A DNA stretch of 11,655 bases from DASQJJ01 sp964598355 (GCA_964598355.1 CAZRBN010000043.1:1-11655); one strand, 5' to 3'. Positions 1 through 8,910 are shown, counted from the stretch's first letter. Made by a program: numbers and translations. Notes: generated by a model from the letters alone, not told the origin.

Positions 1-3000
1 GGAACATTTCTCTTCTTCCTCTCAATGGGACAGGCACAGTTACTATCACTGGTGGGTTATCTGTCTCAAGCGCCATTACTGCACCAACAGCCAGTAATAC
101 GATCAATGGGATAGTCATTAATAGTGGGGCTCTCTCTTCTGTGTCATCTTTGGACACCATCACTACCAGTGCAACAAGTCTTGGCTTTGCGAATGCTGGA
201 ACCATTACCACTGGCAACAACAGTAATCTCACCATTACCCCAAATGGCACAGGAAATACAGTATTAACCAGTACTGCAACATCTGGTGTGTTGGTTGGTT
301 CCTCATCCAATACCATTGCACCTCTCTCTGTTTCTGGAGGGATTGGCAGTAATGCTTCCTTCATAGTCAACAACCTCAACAGTGGTGATTTGTTGACTGC
401 CTCCTCCTCTGGTGCAACCAAATTCACAGTGAATAACAATGGAAATCTTGTAGCAACAGGAACCCTTACAGGACTGACTGGATTAACTTCTTCAGGCACG
501 ATCACTTTGAGTACCCTGACAACCAATGGCGTCCTTCATACAACTGGTGGAACTGGGACATTGGGTGTTTCAACAGTTGCCTTAGGATCTGAAGTCTCAG
601 GGACTCTCCCAGTTGGGAATGGAGGGTTGGGAGCAGCAGTGACACCAGCAGGAGCAGGAGAAGTTCTCTACTCTACTGGAACAACAGCCTATGGGCACTT
701 AGCTGCAGGAGGTCTTAATCAATGTCTTCTTTCTGGTGGAGTAGCAGCACCCTCATGGGGAGGTTGTGCATTAGGTACCAATTATTGGAATCTGGCAAGT
801 GGTGCACTATACCCTATTAACAGTACGCTTGACTTCTTACTTGGTGGGACGAGTACTGCTTCTGCAAACTTTGCCTTTATCAATGGGACAACTCCTAGTG
901 CAACTATCTCAGGTGCTCTCAGCCTTGATGCAAGCGGGACCATCCAAACAACTAACTATAAAACTCTTACCCTTGGAAGTGCAACAACTGGCAACATTGC
1001 TCTATCTCCAAAGAATGGGACAGGTACTGTCTCTATCACTGGTGGATTGTCTGTCTCAAGTGTCATCACTGCTCCAACGGCTAGTAATACCATTAATGGT
1101 ATAGTTATTAACTCCGGTGCACTCTCCTCTGTCTCAACTCTTGGACTCTCTGGAGCCATTACCGGCGCAACTGTAACAAATACTATTAATGGGATTGTTA
1201 TTAACAGTGGAGCACTTTCTTCTGTTTCCTCACTTGATACCATCACTACCTCGGCAACAAGTCTTGGTTTTGCGAATGCTGGAAGTATCACCACAGGTAA
1301 TAACAGTAACTTCACCATTACTCCAAATGGCACTGGGAACACTATCCTGACCAGTACTGCAACCAGTGGTGTCTTAGTTGGAAACAGTAGTAACACCCTT
1401 GCTCCTCTGTCTGTTTCTGGCGGTATTGGCAGTAATGCGTCCTTCATGCTCAACAATCTTAACTCTGGTGATCTCTTCACTGCCAGTAGCTCTGGTTCTA
1501 CTAAGTTCACAATAGCTAACAATGGAAATCTCCTGTTCTACGGGAATCAAACAAATGCAATTACCCTCACCTCAGCTGCAACCGCTGCCAGAACAATTAC
1601 GTTCCCTGATGCAACTGGTACTCTTTGTCTTCAAAACAGTGCAAGTTGTGGCTTCTCCCTTGGTACTAACTATTGGACTCTGACAAGTGGTGCACTATCC
1701 CCTATCAACAGTACGCTTGACTTCTTACTTGGTGGGACAAGTACTGCTTCTGCTGACATTTCATTTACAAATGTTGCTACTGGAACACCAACCCTTACTC
1801 TTGGTATAGCTGCAACAAGTAATGGTCTTATCAAGCTTAATTCTTCAGGAGCTGGTAAAACTGCACCAACCATTTCCTCTGATGTTTCAGGAGGCCTTAA
1901 TCTTACGGCAGCATCAGGTATTGTTACTGTTGGAAGTGGAAATGGTGATATCACTCTTGATCCGGGTGGAAGTAATCTTGTCTCGAATCTTTCAGGGAAT
2001 GGAAGTTTCTTAATAGAAGCAGCTGGTGCAACATTTATCACATTTGACAAAATGTCTAACACAACCTTCTCCTATCCTGGAACAACAACGACAGCACTAA
2101 CCCTTAATGGATCTTCATTAACAACAGGAAACGATATATCGCTTACCGGAGGTTCTGCTATGACAACGGCAAGTTTGTTAAGTCTTTCAGCTACAACCTA
2201 CGTGCATTCTGTTGCTGCAGAAACAGGCAAACTCATTAACCTTGCGTTTACTGATAATTCCACATTAAATGCAGCTGGAACAACCCAAACAATTGGTTTG
2301 AATGTTCTTCCAACGTTTGGTGCAACGGGTGCAAGTGGTACCCATGAGTTATATGGTGCATTTTTCCAGACTCCAACCATCAATTCACCAACAGGTACCA
2401 ATAACTTATATGGTATTCGTATCGGTAATCAAGGTGCATCAGGTATAACAAATGCATATGGTCTCTATGTCAATGCACAATCAGGTGCAACAAATAACTA
2501 TGCAGCGATCTTTGCTGGAGGAAATACTGGGTTTGGTACTGCAGTTCCAAAAAATGTCGTTGATATTAATGGAGCACTTGCATTGGGAACATACGCTGGT
2601 GTTAATACTGGACCGAGTAATGGAGCCATTATCTCAGGAAATGTTGGTATAGGGACAAATAACCCAGGGTATGTCCTTGATGTACAAGGAAGCGTTTCAG
2701 CAACAGCAGCAGCGCAAATTTATAATACCAATAGTACGGCAAACAGTGGTGGTCTTGTTATAAAACTTGGCTTTACAGGAAATGGTACAACACCAGCCAG
2801 TCAAATAACAGGAAATAATTTCATAAGATTTTTAAATGGTAATGGTGCTTCATTGGGGTCTATTGATTCCAATGGTGGGACAGGTATCTCATACAATGGT
2901 AACGGGCTTGATATGGCTGAGTATTTCCCGAAGAAAGATAGTTCTGAAGGTTTTGATTTAGGAGATACTGTATGTTTTGATGTGACAGGTGGAGTAACGA

Positions 3001-3893
3001 AATGTACCACAGGGCAAAGTATTGTTGGTATTGTTTCATCGCATCCTTCATTTGTTGGAGGAGGAGACCATGCAGGAGATTCTCACTATGTTTTGGTTGG
3101 TCTTATTGGACAACTTCCTGGAAAAATTTCAACCACCAATGGTGCTATTGCGGTTGGAGACCCACTAACAACAGCGTCTGTTTCGGGTGTTTTGGTAAAA
3201 GCAACAAAAGCGGGTCAAATTGTTGGTCATGCCATGCAATCTTCTGCACAACAGGATAGTAATGGTGAAATTATGATAGCATTGCAACCATCATGGTATG
3301 ATCCAACTTTCTATGCTAACGCAACAAGTGAAGTTCTTGGCGCATCAACAGCTGCAGCATTAGCCCCAAGTCTTCAGAATTTCCCACTCTTTAGTGCAGA
3401 TGTTGCAACAATTTCAGGAACGCTTAATGTCTTAGGTCGTACTACCGTTACAGACCTTGGCATTACTGGTACCATGAATGCAGGACTTATAACCATTCAT
3501 GGTCTTGATGGACAAATTGATACATTGGCCGGTGATTTGGAATTACAACACCAACGTCTCGGTGGTATTAACATTCTCAATGGGTTAGTAAGGATCGATA
3601 CAACTGGCAATATGACAGTACAAGGAGTTCTTTCAGCAGATACAGTATCAGCCAATCAATATATTGTCAAAGGAATGAGTACTGGGACAGCAACGTTACC
3701 AGCTGGTAAAACAACCATTGTGATTACTACGGCAGCCATGCAACCAACAGCACGGGTATACTTAACACCAACATCCTTAACAAGCAAACAGCTTACGGTA
3801 ACCCAAAAAGCTGTGGGTCAGTTCACTGTTGCAATTTTGACTGCTGATATACAGCCGATCACCTTTGACTGGTGGGTTGTTGGATCACAGTAA
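1..3893 (+). CDS. Giant fibre-like surface protein, C-terminal part (5' end outside window)
   Basis: The reading frame is open from base 3 to the TAA at 3891-3893, so the gene begins upstream. The GTG at 141 is an internal Val codon, not a start. The visible ~1,296 residues are rich in Ser, Thr, Gly and Asn and are built of beta-type repeats like those of phage tail fibres and CPR surface proteins. Seen in order: two copies of a ~141-residue block (24-447, 1014-1530); two copies of a block starting LGTNYW (771, 1659); a TITFPDATGTLCL fibre motif near 1595-1635; GFGTAVP and VGIGTNNP motifs (about 2530 and 2645) typical of trimeric fibre stalks; a DMAEYFP... domain at about 2911-3290 that resembles the C-terminal chaperone/Peptidase_G2-like domains of fibre proteins (by eye, no catalytic claim); and a terminal beta cap ending ITFDWWVVGSQ. 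All six visible cysteines form three close pairs. Likely an exported, possibly trimeric surface fibre; the exact role and partner are unknown. The stop overlaps the next gene's ATG. Confidence 0.85.
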   Translation, partial: NISLLPLNGTGTVTITGGLSVSSAITAPTASNTINGIVINSGALSSVSSLDTITTSATSLGFANAGTITTGNNSNLTITPNGTGNTVLTSTATSGVLVGSSSNTIAPLSVSGGIGSNASFIVNNLNSGDLLTASSSGATKFTVNNNGNLVATGTLTGLTGLTSSGTITLSTLTTNGVLHTTGGTGTLGVSTVALGSEVSGTLPVGNGGLGAAVTPAGAGEVLYSTGTTAYGHLAAGGLNQCLLSGGVAAPSWGGCALGTNYWNLASGALYPINSTLDFLLGGTSTASANFAFINGTTPSATISGALSLDASGTIQTTNYKTLTLGSATTGNIALSPKNGTGTVSITGGLSVSSVITAPTASNTINGIVINSGALSSVSTLGLSGAITGATVTNTINGIVINSGALSSVSSLDTITTSATSLGFANAGSITTGNNSNFTITPNGTGNTILTSTATSGVLVGNSSNTLAPLSVSGGIGSNASFMLNNLNSGDLFTASSSGSTKFTIANNGNLLFYGNQTNAITLTSAATAARTITFPDATGTLCLQNSASCGFSLGTNYWTLTSGALSPINSTLDFLLGGTSTASADISFTNVATGTPTLTLGIAATSNGLIKLNSSGAGKTAPTISSDVSGGLNLTAASGIVTVGSGNGDITLDPGGSNLVSNLSGNGSFLIEAAGATFITFDKMSNTTFSYPGTTTTALTLNGSSLTTGNDISLTGGSAMTTASLLSLSATTYVHSVAAETGKLINLAFTDNSTLNAAGTTQTIGLNVLPTFGATGASGTHELYGAFFQTPTINSPTGTNNLYGIRIGNQGASGITNAYGLYVNAQSGATNNYAAIFAGGNTGFGTAVPKNVVDINGALALGTYAGVNTGPSNGAIISGNVGIGTNNPGYVLDVQGSVSATAAAQIYNTNSTANSGGLVIKLGFTGNGTTPASQITGNNFIRFLNGNGASLGSIDSNGGTGISYNGNGLDMAEYFPKKDSSEGFDLGDTVCFDVTGGVTKCTTGQSIVGIVSSHPSFVGGGDHAGDSHYVLVGLIGQLPGKISTTNGAIAVGDPLTTASVSGVLVKATKAGQIVGHAMQSSAQQDSNGEIMIALQPSWYDPTFYANATSEVLGASTAAALAPSLQNFPLFSADVATISGTLNVLGRTTVTDLGITGTMNAGLITIHGLDGQIDTLAGDLELQHQRLGGINILNGLVRIDTTGNMTVQGVLSADTVSANQYIVKGMSTGTATLPAGKTTIVITTAAMQPTARVYLTPTSLTSKQLTVTQKAVGQFTVAILTADIQPITFDWWVVGSQ
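24..447 (+). repeat. In-frame internal duplication, block A copy 1
   Basis: This encodes a ~141-residue block running from NGTGTVTITGG to NNNGNL. It recurs at 1014-1530 with about 13 amino-acid differences by eye, while synonymous positions differ widely (for example the codons for VSSLDT). The duplication is therefore old and the protein sequence has been maintained. Copy 1 lacks the 31-residue insertion present in copy 2. Confidence 0.85.
771..1754 (+). repeat. Block B pair (LGTNYW module), copies at 771-866 and 1659-1754
   Basis: Two 32-residue modules beginning LGTNYW and ending GGTSTASA lie exactly 888 nt apart in the same frame and differ at three residues. Each is immediately preceded by a Cys pair (C-x13-C before copy 1, C-x5-C before copy 2). 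Together with block A this shows that a unit of roughly 0.9-1 kb was duplicated within the gene. Confidence 0.8.
1014..1530 (+). repeat. In-frame internal duplication, block A copy 2, with nested 93-nt repeat
   Basis: This is the second copy of block A. It carries an extra 93 nt (31 codons) at about 1137-1229 in which the TINGIVINSGALSSVS segment is itself repeated. The offset between the copies is 990 nt at the left end and 1083 nt at the right end, a difference of exactly 93. The nested unit is in frame and shows synonymous divergence from its neighbour. Confidence 0.85.
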
Positions 3894-6800
3894 TGTCTTC
3901 AATTATTATGAAACGGTATATACGATTATTGTGTGTAATGCTTTTGAGTGGCCTTTTTTTCCTTTGGGCGCCTGCTGCTTTTGCAGACACGGTTGTCCCC
4001 CACCCTTCGGCTTCTTGGTATGATGGAGTTATGGGTGTTGCATCAGATGTGATGACACTGCATAATCCAGTCCAATTGAAAAATCCTGGGAAAAATTTTT
4101 CAGTAGAGCAAAAACCAACATTTGTGCTTTCTATCCCGACCCACACAAAAGACCAACTTGGAAAATCTGTCTCTAATATCTGGAAAACAAAATCAGAGAA
4201 AATAGAAGCAGCAATTGTGTATCACGATGGGACCTCCTATCCTGCCACTATTCAAAAAAATGCAGAAGGACAATTCAATCTTTCTGTTGATACAAAAGAA
4301 CTTCGTCATGGAGATTACAAACTGTATGTTGCATCACAGGAGACTACTATTTATACAAGAAATCTTACCCAAGATTTTTCCTGGGGCGTTTTGGCAGTCA
4401 ATACAAATAAAAGTATCTATGCTCCTTCTGAAAAAGCAAAGCTTGGGTTTGGCGTACTAGATGAAGATGGTGCAACAATATGTAATGCAGCAATTGCCAC
4501 AACCATTACGGATCCTAATGGAACAGTCACAACCCTCAGTACCAAGGATAACTCTATCAAGCTTACCTCAGCTTGTGGAACAGAATATTATGCTACACGT
4601 CCAGACTACGAGGCAACGTATAAAACAACGAATGTTGGTACCTACCATATGCATGTTTTAGCGACAAATCATAATGGGACTCATGCTATTGATGATTTCT
4701 TTGTCGTCAAAGACAGTGTTCCTTTTATTGTAGAGCGAACTACTTTTCCAACTAGAATTTATCCAGCAATCCCCTATCCTGTAAAGTTTACGATTACTGC
4801 TAATCAGGATTTTACTGGAGAAGTACGGGACTTTGTTCCGAAAGCAATTTTTGTTGATGAGGTCTCTGGTAATGGAGGAGCTGTGGGACAAGAGGATGTA
4901 AGTCAGATTCCTCAAAATACAGATGCTGATGTTTTAAAACAAGATCAAGAGGCTTTTGCAAAATATAATGGTCATGTTTCAAAAATTGTTCATGAAATGA
5001 TACCTGTACAAAGGAAACAAAAAGACGGCTCAACCCAGACTGTCCTTATTCATCCAGATCGAACAAATACAGATCACTCTCTGATGCCAATTGTCTGGCA
5101 TGTTGATTGGAAAAAAGGTCAGACATATACCCTTTCCTACACAATGAATTTTCCACCTGTGTCCATAGATTTTTATACCCTTGGACCCTTGACCATTGGT
5201 GAGACATCACATCCTATATTTCAGGAAGCACGATTATGGCAAATTGCCTCTGATGCAAATAAGTGCTGGGTTGGTGGAAGTGGTGCTACGTGGTCTGGCA
5301 ATAATTGGGTTGCAGCAACTGGTACAATCGCAACGACATTGGCAAGTACAGACGTTGCCATTTTTGATTCCTCAACAACGACTTGCACTGGAGGCGTTAC
5401 AACCAATACAAATTCATCACTTGATGCTACATGGGGGGGATCTGCCCAAGGACTCAAAATTCTCACATATACAGGAACAATTACCCAAGCACGCTCCTTA
5501 ACACTCACTACTGCAACAGGATTTGTCCAAAGTGCAGTAGGTTCTACGTTTACTGGAGCGTCTCAAAATATAATAGACCAAAGTACCAGTACAACTGTTG
5601 CTTTTCAATTAACAAATGGTACCTTTACTTCCACCTCTGGAATACTAGAAGTTGATGGTGGCATGCAAATTTCAGGTGGTACCTTTAGCGCAAATGGAGG
5701 AACAGTAGTCTTTTCACCACAGAGTGCAACCACATTGACTTTAAATGCAACAGCAACATTTAATAATCTTAATATTGGAAATGGAAATTGTATAGGTGGG
5801 TTTACGTATACAATTTCTTCTGGAAAAACACTGACAGTTGGAGGAGCGTTAACTGCAAACTCAGCTTGTAATACAGGGAATGGTATTAATGGTCCAGGTG
5901 CTATTACTGCACAAGGGAATATTTCTACTGTTAACGATGGTCTGGCTGGTACAGCACTGATTACCATCAGCGGTACTGGTTCCCCAACGCTTGCTGGCGA
6001 TGGAGTTAATGGAAATCCAAATCAATTGCCTGCACTCACGATAAATAAGTCTTCGGGAACGTTAACACTCAGTAATACGGTGACTGTTACAGGGAGCTGG
6101 ACGTATACTGCCGGTACAATAACCCCTGGTACAAGTACGATTATATTTACTCCTCCAGAAGGTGTCACGAATACCTTTACTGGAACTGAAACACTTACCA
6201 ATGTTACTTTTTCTTCTGGATGTACTAACGGTAAGACAGTGACTATTGCTTCAGGGACAACACTGACTGTCAGTGGAACACTCACACTGGAAGGAGGACA
6301 ATGCAGTGGGTATATGATTGTTAATGGGTCTGGAAGTATTACGGCGCAAGGAGATGTGAGTGTTCAAAATAACGGAGTGAGCGGAACAGTTGTTATTACC
6401 ATTTCAGGAAGTGCAAATCAGGCTTTTTCAGGAGATGCAGGTGCAGGATTTGAATTCGTTCCGGCAATTACGATTAATAAATCAGGTGGCACGCTGAGTC
6501 TATCTAATACCATCAATCCTGTTGGTAACTGGACATATACAGCAGGTACGCTAAGCCCTGGTACAAGTACCATTGCATTTAATCCTCCAGAAGGTGGTTC
6601 TCTTACAATTACTGGCAGTCACACGCTTGCAAATGCTACTTTTTCTTCTGGGTGTACTAATGGCAAGACAGTGACCATTGCCTCAGGAACAACATTGACA
6701 TTGAGTGGAAATACCACCATTGACGGTGGGACTTGTGCCTCAGAAATGACTGTCAATGGTACTGGAACACTCATTGTTCAAGGAAATATCACAACCTCGA

Positions 6801-8722
6801 ATAATGGAGCTATAGGAAATGTAAGTATTACTCTCAGTGGGAGTGGCACTCAAACCCTCACACTGAATGGAACAAATTTCCCCACAGGTGCCTTTATTGT
6901 TAACAAATCTGGTGGAACGGCATCTCTTGCAACAACCGGAACATTTAATGCGCTTACTATGACAGCTGGAACATTTGATATAGCAGGGCATAATCTCACT
7001 GTTACCAATGCTCTTACCAATAACGCTGGGACTACTATAAAAGCACAAGGAGGAGAGACGGTCTCGCTGGGGAGTTCTACATGGACGGGTGGTACTGTTC
7101 AGTATACAGGTTCTGGAACCTATACATCCCTTCCTTTTGGGAATACGTATTATTCACTGAATATTAGCGGTGCAGGTTCATTTACCCCAAATGGTCCAGT
7201 GACATGTAACGGTAGTTTTACCCTTGGTGCAGGCACATTTGTTGCACCGAGTAACCTTACCATTGGTGGTAATTTTACTCACAGTGGCGGAACCTTTACC
7301 CAAGGCTCTGGAACAGTTACCTTTATTGATAATACACAAATTAGTACTATTAGTGGATCAAATACCTTCTATAACATAACATCCATTATTGCAGGAAAAG
7401 AGATAGACTTTACCGCTTCCTCAACGACAACCATAACAAATACTCTTACCCTTCGCGGTAATTCGACAACAAAAGTCATACTACGAAGTACCTCGACCGG
7501 AACACAATGGAATGTTATTCCTCAGGGTTCAGTCAATCTTTCTTATCTTGATGTGAAGGACTCTAATGCTTGCAGTAGTTCCCTAGCACCTTTGAAGGCT
7601 ACTTCTTCTATTAATTCAGGTAATAATTCTTGTTGGAGTTTTCCAGGCAATTCCTGGTATAACTCTAATTGGGGCTTTCGCGTAAGAATTGTCATTAATC
7701 ACACAAAAGCAGGAGACCTGACTAACTTTCCAGTGCTGGTTTCTTGGGCTAGCAACGCAAGTGTTGCGTCTAATGCCCAAACAAATGGCAATGACATTCT
7801 CTTTACAGATTCGGATGGTGTATCAAAACTCAATCATGAAATAGAAAAGTATAATAACACGACAGGTGAGCTTGAAGCATGGGTGAATGTACCTGATCTT
7901 TCATCCACTGTTGATAAAACTATTTACATGTACTATGGGTATTCATCTGCAGCAAACCAACAGAATAAAACTGGTGTCTGGGACACTAATTATGTACTTG
8001 TTACTCATCTTTCGGAGACATCTGGAACAACTGTGTCTGACTCAACTTCAAATGCAACGAATGGTACTAAAAATACTGCTACACGACCAAATCCAACGAC
8101 TGGAAAAATTGCTGGTGGACAAAGTTTTAATAGTGCAAATCCTGATACAATAGATTTTGGCAACATTGCAAGCCTTTACTGTTCAGGATCACTTACTGTT
8201 GAAGCATGGGTTAATCCGTCAGGAGGTGCAGGAACAACACGGTATATTATGGGAGACTATGATGTTGGCGGCAATAACTCAAGTTTTGCAATAAGACTTG
8301 ATACCAATAATAAATTCAATTTCTTTTGGGCAAACGGAGGGACTCCAACAGCAATATCTGCGACTTCAATAAGTGTTGGTACATGGTATCATGTTGTTGG
8401 CGTTTGGGATGGAACAACCAGAACAGTCTATGTGAATGGAGCATCAGACGGGACAAATAATACTGCACAAAGCAGAGGTCGCACTGGGGCAAATACCATG
8501 CTTGGCGCTGCAGGATCTTTTGTGGGATCTAATTTTCCTGGAACTATTGATGAAGCAAGGCTTTCCTGTACTAACCGTTCGTCTTCCTGGATTCAGACAG
8601 AGTACAATAATGAATCTTCACCTTCAACATTTATTACGGTCTTCCCTGTTACCAATCCACCTTCTGTCCAGATACAAGGAGGCGTTACCTTCCACGGCGG
8701 TTCCAAATTAAAAGCCAACTAA
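3893..8722 (+). CDS. Giant secreted protein: macroglobulin-like module, 144-residue Cys-pair repeats, DUF2341 and LamG
   Basis: About 1,609 residues. I chose the ATG at 3893 because it overlaps the previous stop as TAATG. The ATG at 3908 gives a tighter signal peptide (MKRYIRLL..., hydrophobic core, APAAFA then DTVV) and is equally possible; the upstream GTG at 3872 lies inside the previous gene and adds nothing. There is no clear Shine-Dalgarno site. Domains by eye: signal peptide; an Ig/MG2-like region at about 165-270 (NKSIYAPSEKAKLGFGVLDEDG pattern); a second beta module ending FQEARLWQIASDA at about 442-455, a module familiar from CPR surface proteins; a CWVGG..W..NNW start of a parallel-beta region; three 144-residue repeats at about 623-1020; DUF2341 from about 1253 (SWYNSNWGF); and a LamG/concanavalin-like domain at about 1409-1576 followed by WIQTEYNNESSPSTF. 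The mature protein has 15 cysteines, 14 of them in sequential pairs. There is no C-terminal LPXTG or membrane helix, so the anchoring mode is unknown. A carbohydrate-binding or adhesive role is inferred from LamG. Confidence 0.85.
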   Translation: MSSIIMKRYIRLLCVMLLSGLFFLWAPAAFADTVVPHPSASWYDGVMGVASDVMTLHNPVQLKNPGKNFSVEQKPTFVLSIPTHTKDQLGKSVSNIWKTKSEKIEAAIVYHDGTSYPATIQKNAEGQFNLSVDTKELRHGDYKLYVASQETTIYTRNLTQDFSWGVLAVNTNKSIYAPSEKAKLGFGVLDEDGATICNAAIATTITDPNGTVTTLSTKDNSIKLTSACGTEYYATRPDYEATYKTTNVGTYHMHVLATNHNGTHAIDDFFVVKDSVPFIVERTTFPTRIYPAIPYPVKFTITANQDFTGEVRDFVPKAIFVDEVSGNGGAVGQEDVSQIPQNTDADVLKQDQEAFAKYNGHVSKIVHEMIPVQRKQKDGSTQTVLIHPDRTNTDHSLMPIVWHVDWKKGQTYTLSYTMNFPPVSIDFYTLGPLTIGETSHPIFQEARLWQIASDANKCWVGGSGATWSGNNWVAATGTIATTLASTDVAIFDSSTTTCTGGVTTNTNSSLDATWGGSAQGLKILTYTGTITQARSLTLTTATGFVQSAVGSTFTGASQNIIDQSTSTTVAFQLTNGTFTSTSGILEVDGGMQISGGTFSANGGTVVFSPQSATTLTLNATATFNNLNIGNGNCIGGFTYTISSGKTLTVGGALTANSACNTGNGINGPGAITAQGNISTVNDGLAGTALITISGTGSPTLAGDGVNGNPNQLPALTINKSSGTLTLSNTVTVTGSWTYTAGTITPGTSTIIFTPPEGVTNTFTGTETLTNVTFSSGCTNGKTVTIASGTTLTVSGTLTLEGGQCSGYMIVNGSGSITAQGDVSVQNNGVSGTVVITISGSANQAFSGDAGAGFEFVPAITINKSGGTLSLSNTINPVGNWTYTAGTLSPGTSTIAFNPPEGGSLTITGSHTLANATFSSGCTNGKTVTIASGTTLTLSGNTTIDGGTCASEMTVNGTGTLIVQGNITTSNNGAIGNVSITLSGSGTQTLTLNGTNFPTGAFIVNKSGGTASLATTGTFNALTMTAGTFDIAGHNLTVTNALTNNAGTTIKAQGGETVSLGSSTWTGGTVQYTGSGTYTSLPFGNTYYSLNISGAGSFTPNGPVTCNGSFTLGAGTFVAPSNLTIGGNFTHSGGTFTQGSGTVTFIDNTQISTISGSNTFYNITSIIAGKEIDFTASSTTTITNTLTLRGNSTTKVILRSTSTGTQWNVIPQGSVNLSYLDVKDSNACSSSLAPLKATSSINSGNNSCWSFPGNSWYNSNWGFRVRIVINHTKAGDLTNFPVLVSWASNASVASNAQTNGNDILFTDSDGVSKLNHEIEKYNNTTGELEAWVNVPDLSSTVDKTIYMYYGYSSAANQQNKTGVWDTNYVLVTHLSETSGTTVSDSTSNATNGTKNTATRPNPTTGKIAGGQSFNSANPDTIDFGNIASLYCSGSLTVEAWVNPSGGAGTTRYIMGDYDVGGNNSSFAIRLDTNNKFNFFWANGGTPTAISATSISVGTWYHVVGVWDGTTRTVYVNGASDGTNNTAQSRGRTGANTMLGAAGSFVGSNFPGTIDEARLSCTNRSSSWIQTEYNNESSPSTFITVFPVTNPPSVQIQGGVTFHGGSKLKAN
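5760..6950 (+). repeat. Three in-frame 432-nt (144-residue) repeats inside the second giant gene
   Basis: The first cysteine of each unit falls at 5789, 6221 and 6653, an exact 432-nt period. The INK..GT.SL.. segment recurs at 6041, 6473 and 6899 (spacings 432 and 426). Each unit has a C-x25/26-C pair around a T.TI.SG.TLT..G strand, an I.AQG/VQG.(I/V)(S/T) segment and a (G/S)WTYTAGT segment. Units 2 and 3 are the most alike; unit 1 is more diverged and unit 3 decays towards its end. Confidence 0.85.
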
Positions 8723-8794
8723 GCAACCATGTGCTAAAGGAGGAGAGTTCTTATAGAATTATATTATTGTAGAATCAAGTTCTAACCAAAATTG

Positions 8795-8824
8795 TTGAGA
8801 GCATTGACAATATAGAACTATAAT
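8795..8824 (+). promoter_or_regulatory. Candidate sigma70 promoter upstream of structured intergenic RNA
   Basis: TTGAGA (8795-8800), an 18-nt spacer and TATAAT (8819-8824) give a start near 8831. This would transcribe the folded segment below and perhaps read on to the tRNA. The region is AT-rich, so chance boxes are possible. Confidence 0.35.
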
Positions 8825-8825
8825 T

Positions 8826-8909
8826 AAGGAGGGAAACTGTGACAGATAAATTGTAAGGGTATTTACACATACGGTGTCTATACATACCCAAAATCCTAAC
8901 TTTCCCTCC
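8826..8909 (+). other. Folded non-coding segment with sequestered Shine-Dalgarno and 5-codon ORF
   Basis: GGAGGGAAA (8828-8836) pairs perfectly over 9 bp with TTTCCCTCC (8901-8909). Inside, GGGTAT (8857-8862) pairs with ATACCC (8884-8889), enclosing ACAC (8865-8868) paired with GTGT (8874-8877). The left arm is itself a strong Shine-Dalgarno site (AAGGAGGG) placed 5 nt before GTG ACA GAT AAA TTG TAA (8839-8856). No larger protein gene follows on this strand before the tRNA. It could be a small RNA, an attenuator-like leader or a remnant of a lost 5' region; function is not established. Confidence 0.35.
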
Positions 8910-8910
8910 C

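Noticed and set aside
956..1522. 188-codon minus-strand ORF antisense to the fibre gene
   Set aside because: It is a shadow of the Thr/Ser/Gly-rich codons on the plus strand; it has Val/Pro/Leu-rich translation with no domain, no Shine-Dalgarno site, and lies within a clearly coding repeat.
3872..3892. GTG at 3872 as start of the second giant gene
   Set aside because: It lies inside the preceding gene and adds seven residues before the signal peptide; the ATG at 3893 or 3908 is more plausible.
5605..6285. Two minus-strand ORFs (120 and 87 codons) antisense to the second giant gene
   Set aside because: They mirror the repeated plus-strand coding sequence and show the same Val/Pro-rich artefact composition.
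8804..8824. TTGACA at 8804 as the -35 partner of TATAAT at 8819
   Set aside because: The spacer is only 9 nt, too short for sigma70; TTGAGA at 8795 with 18 nt fits better.
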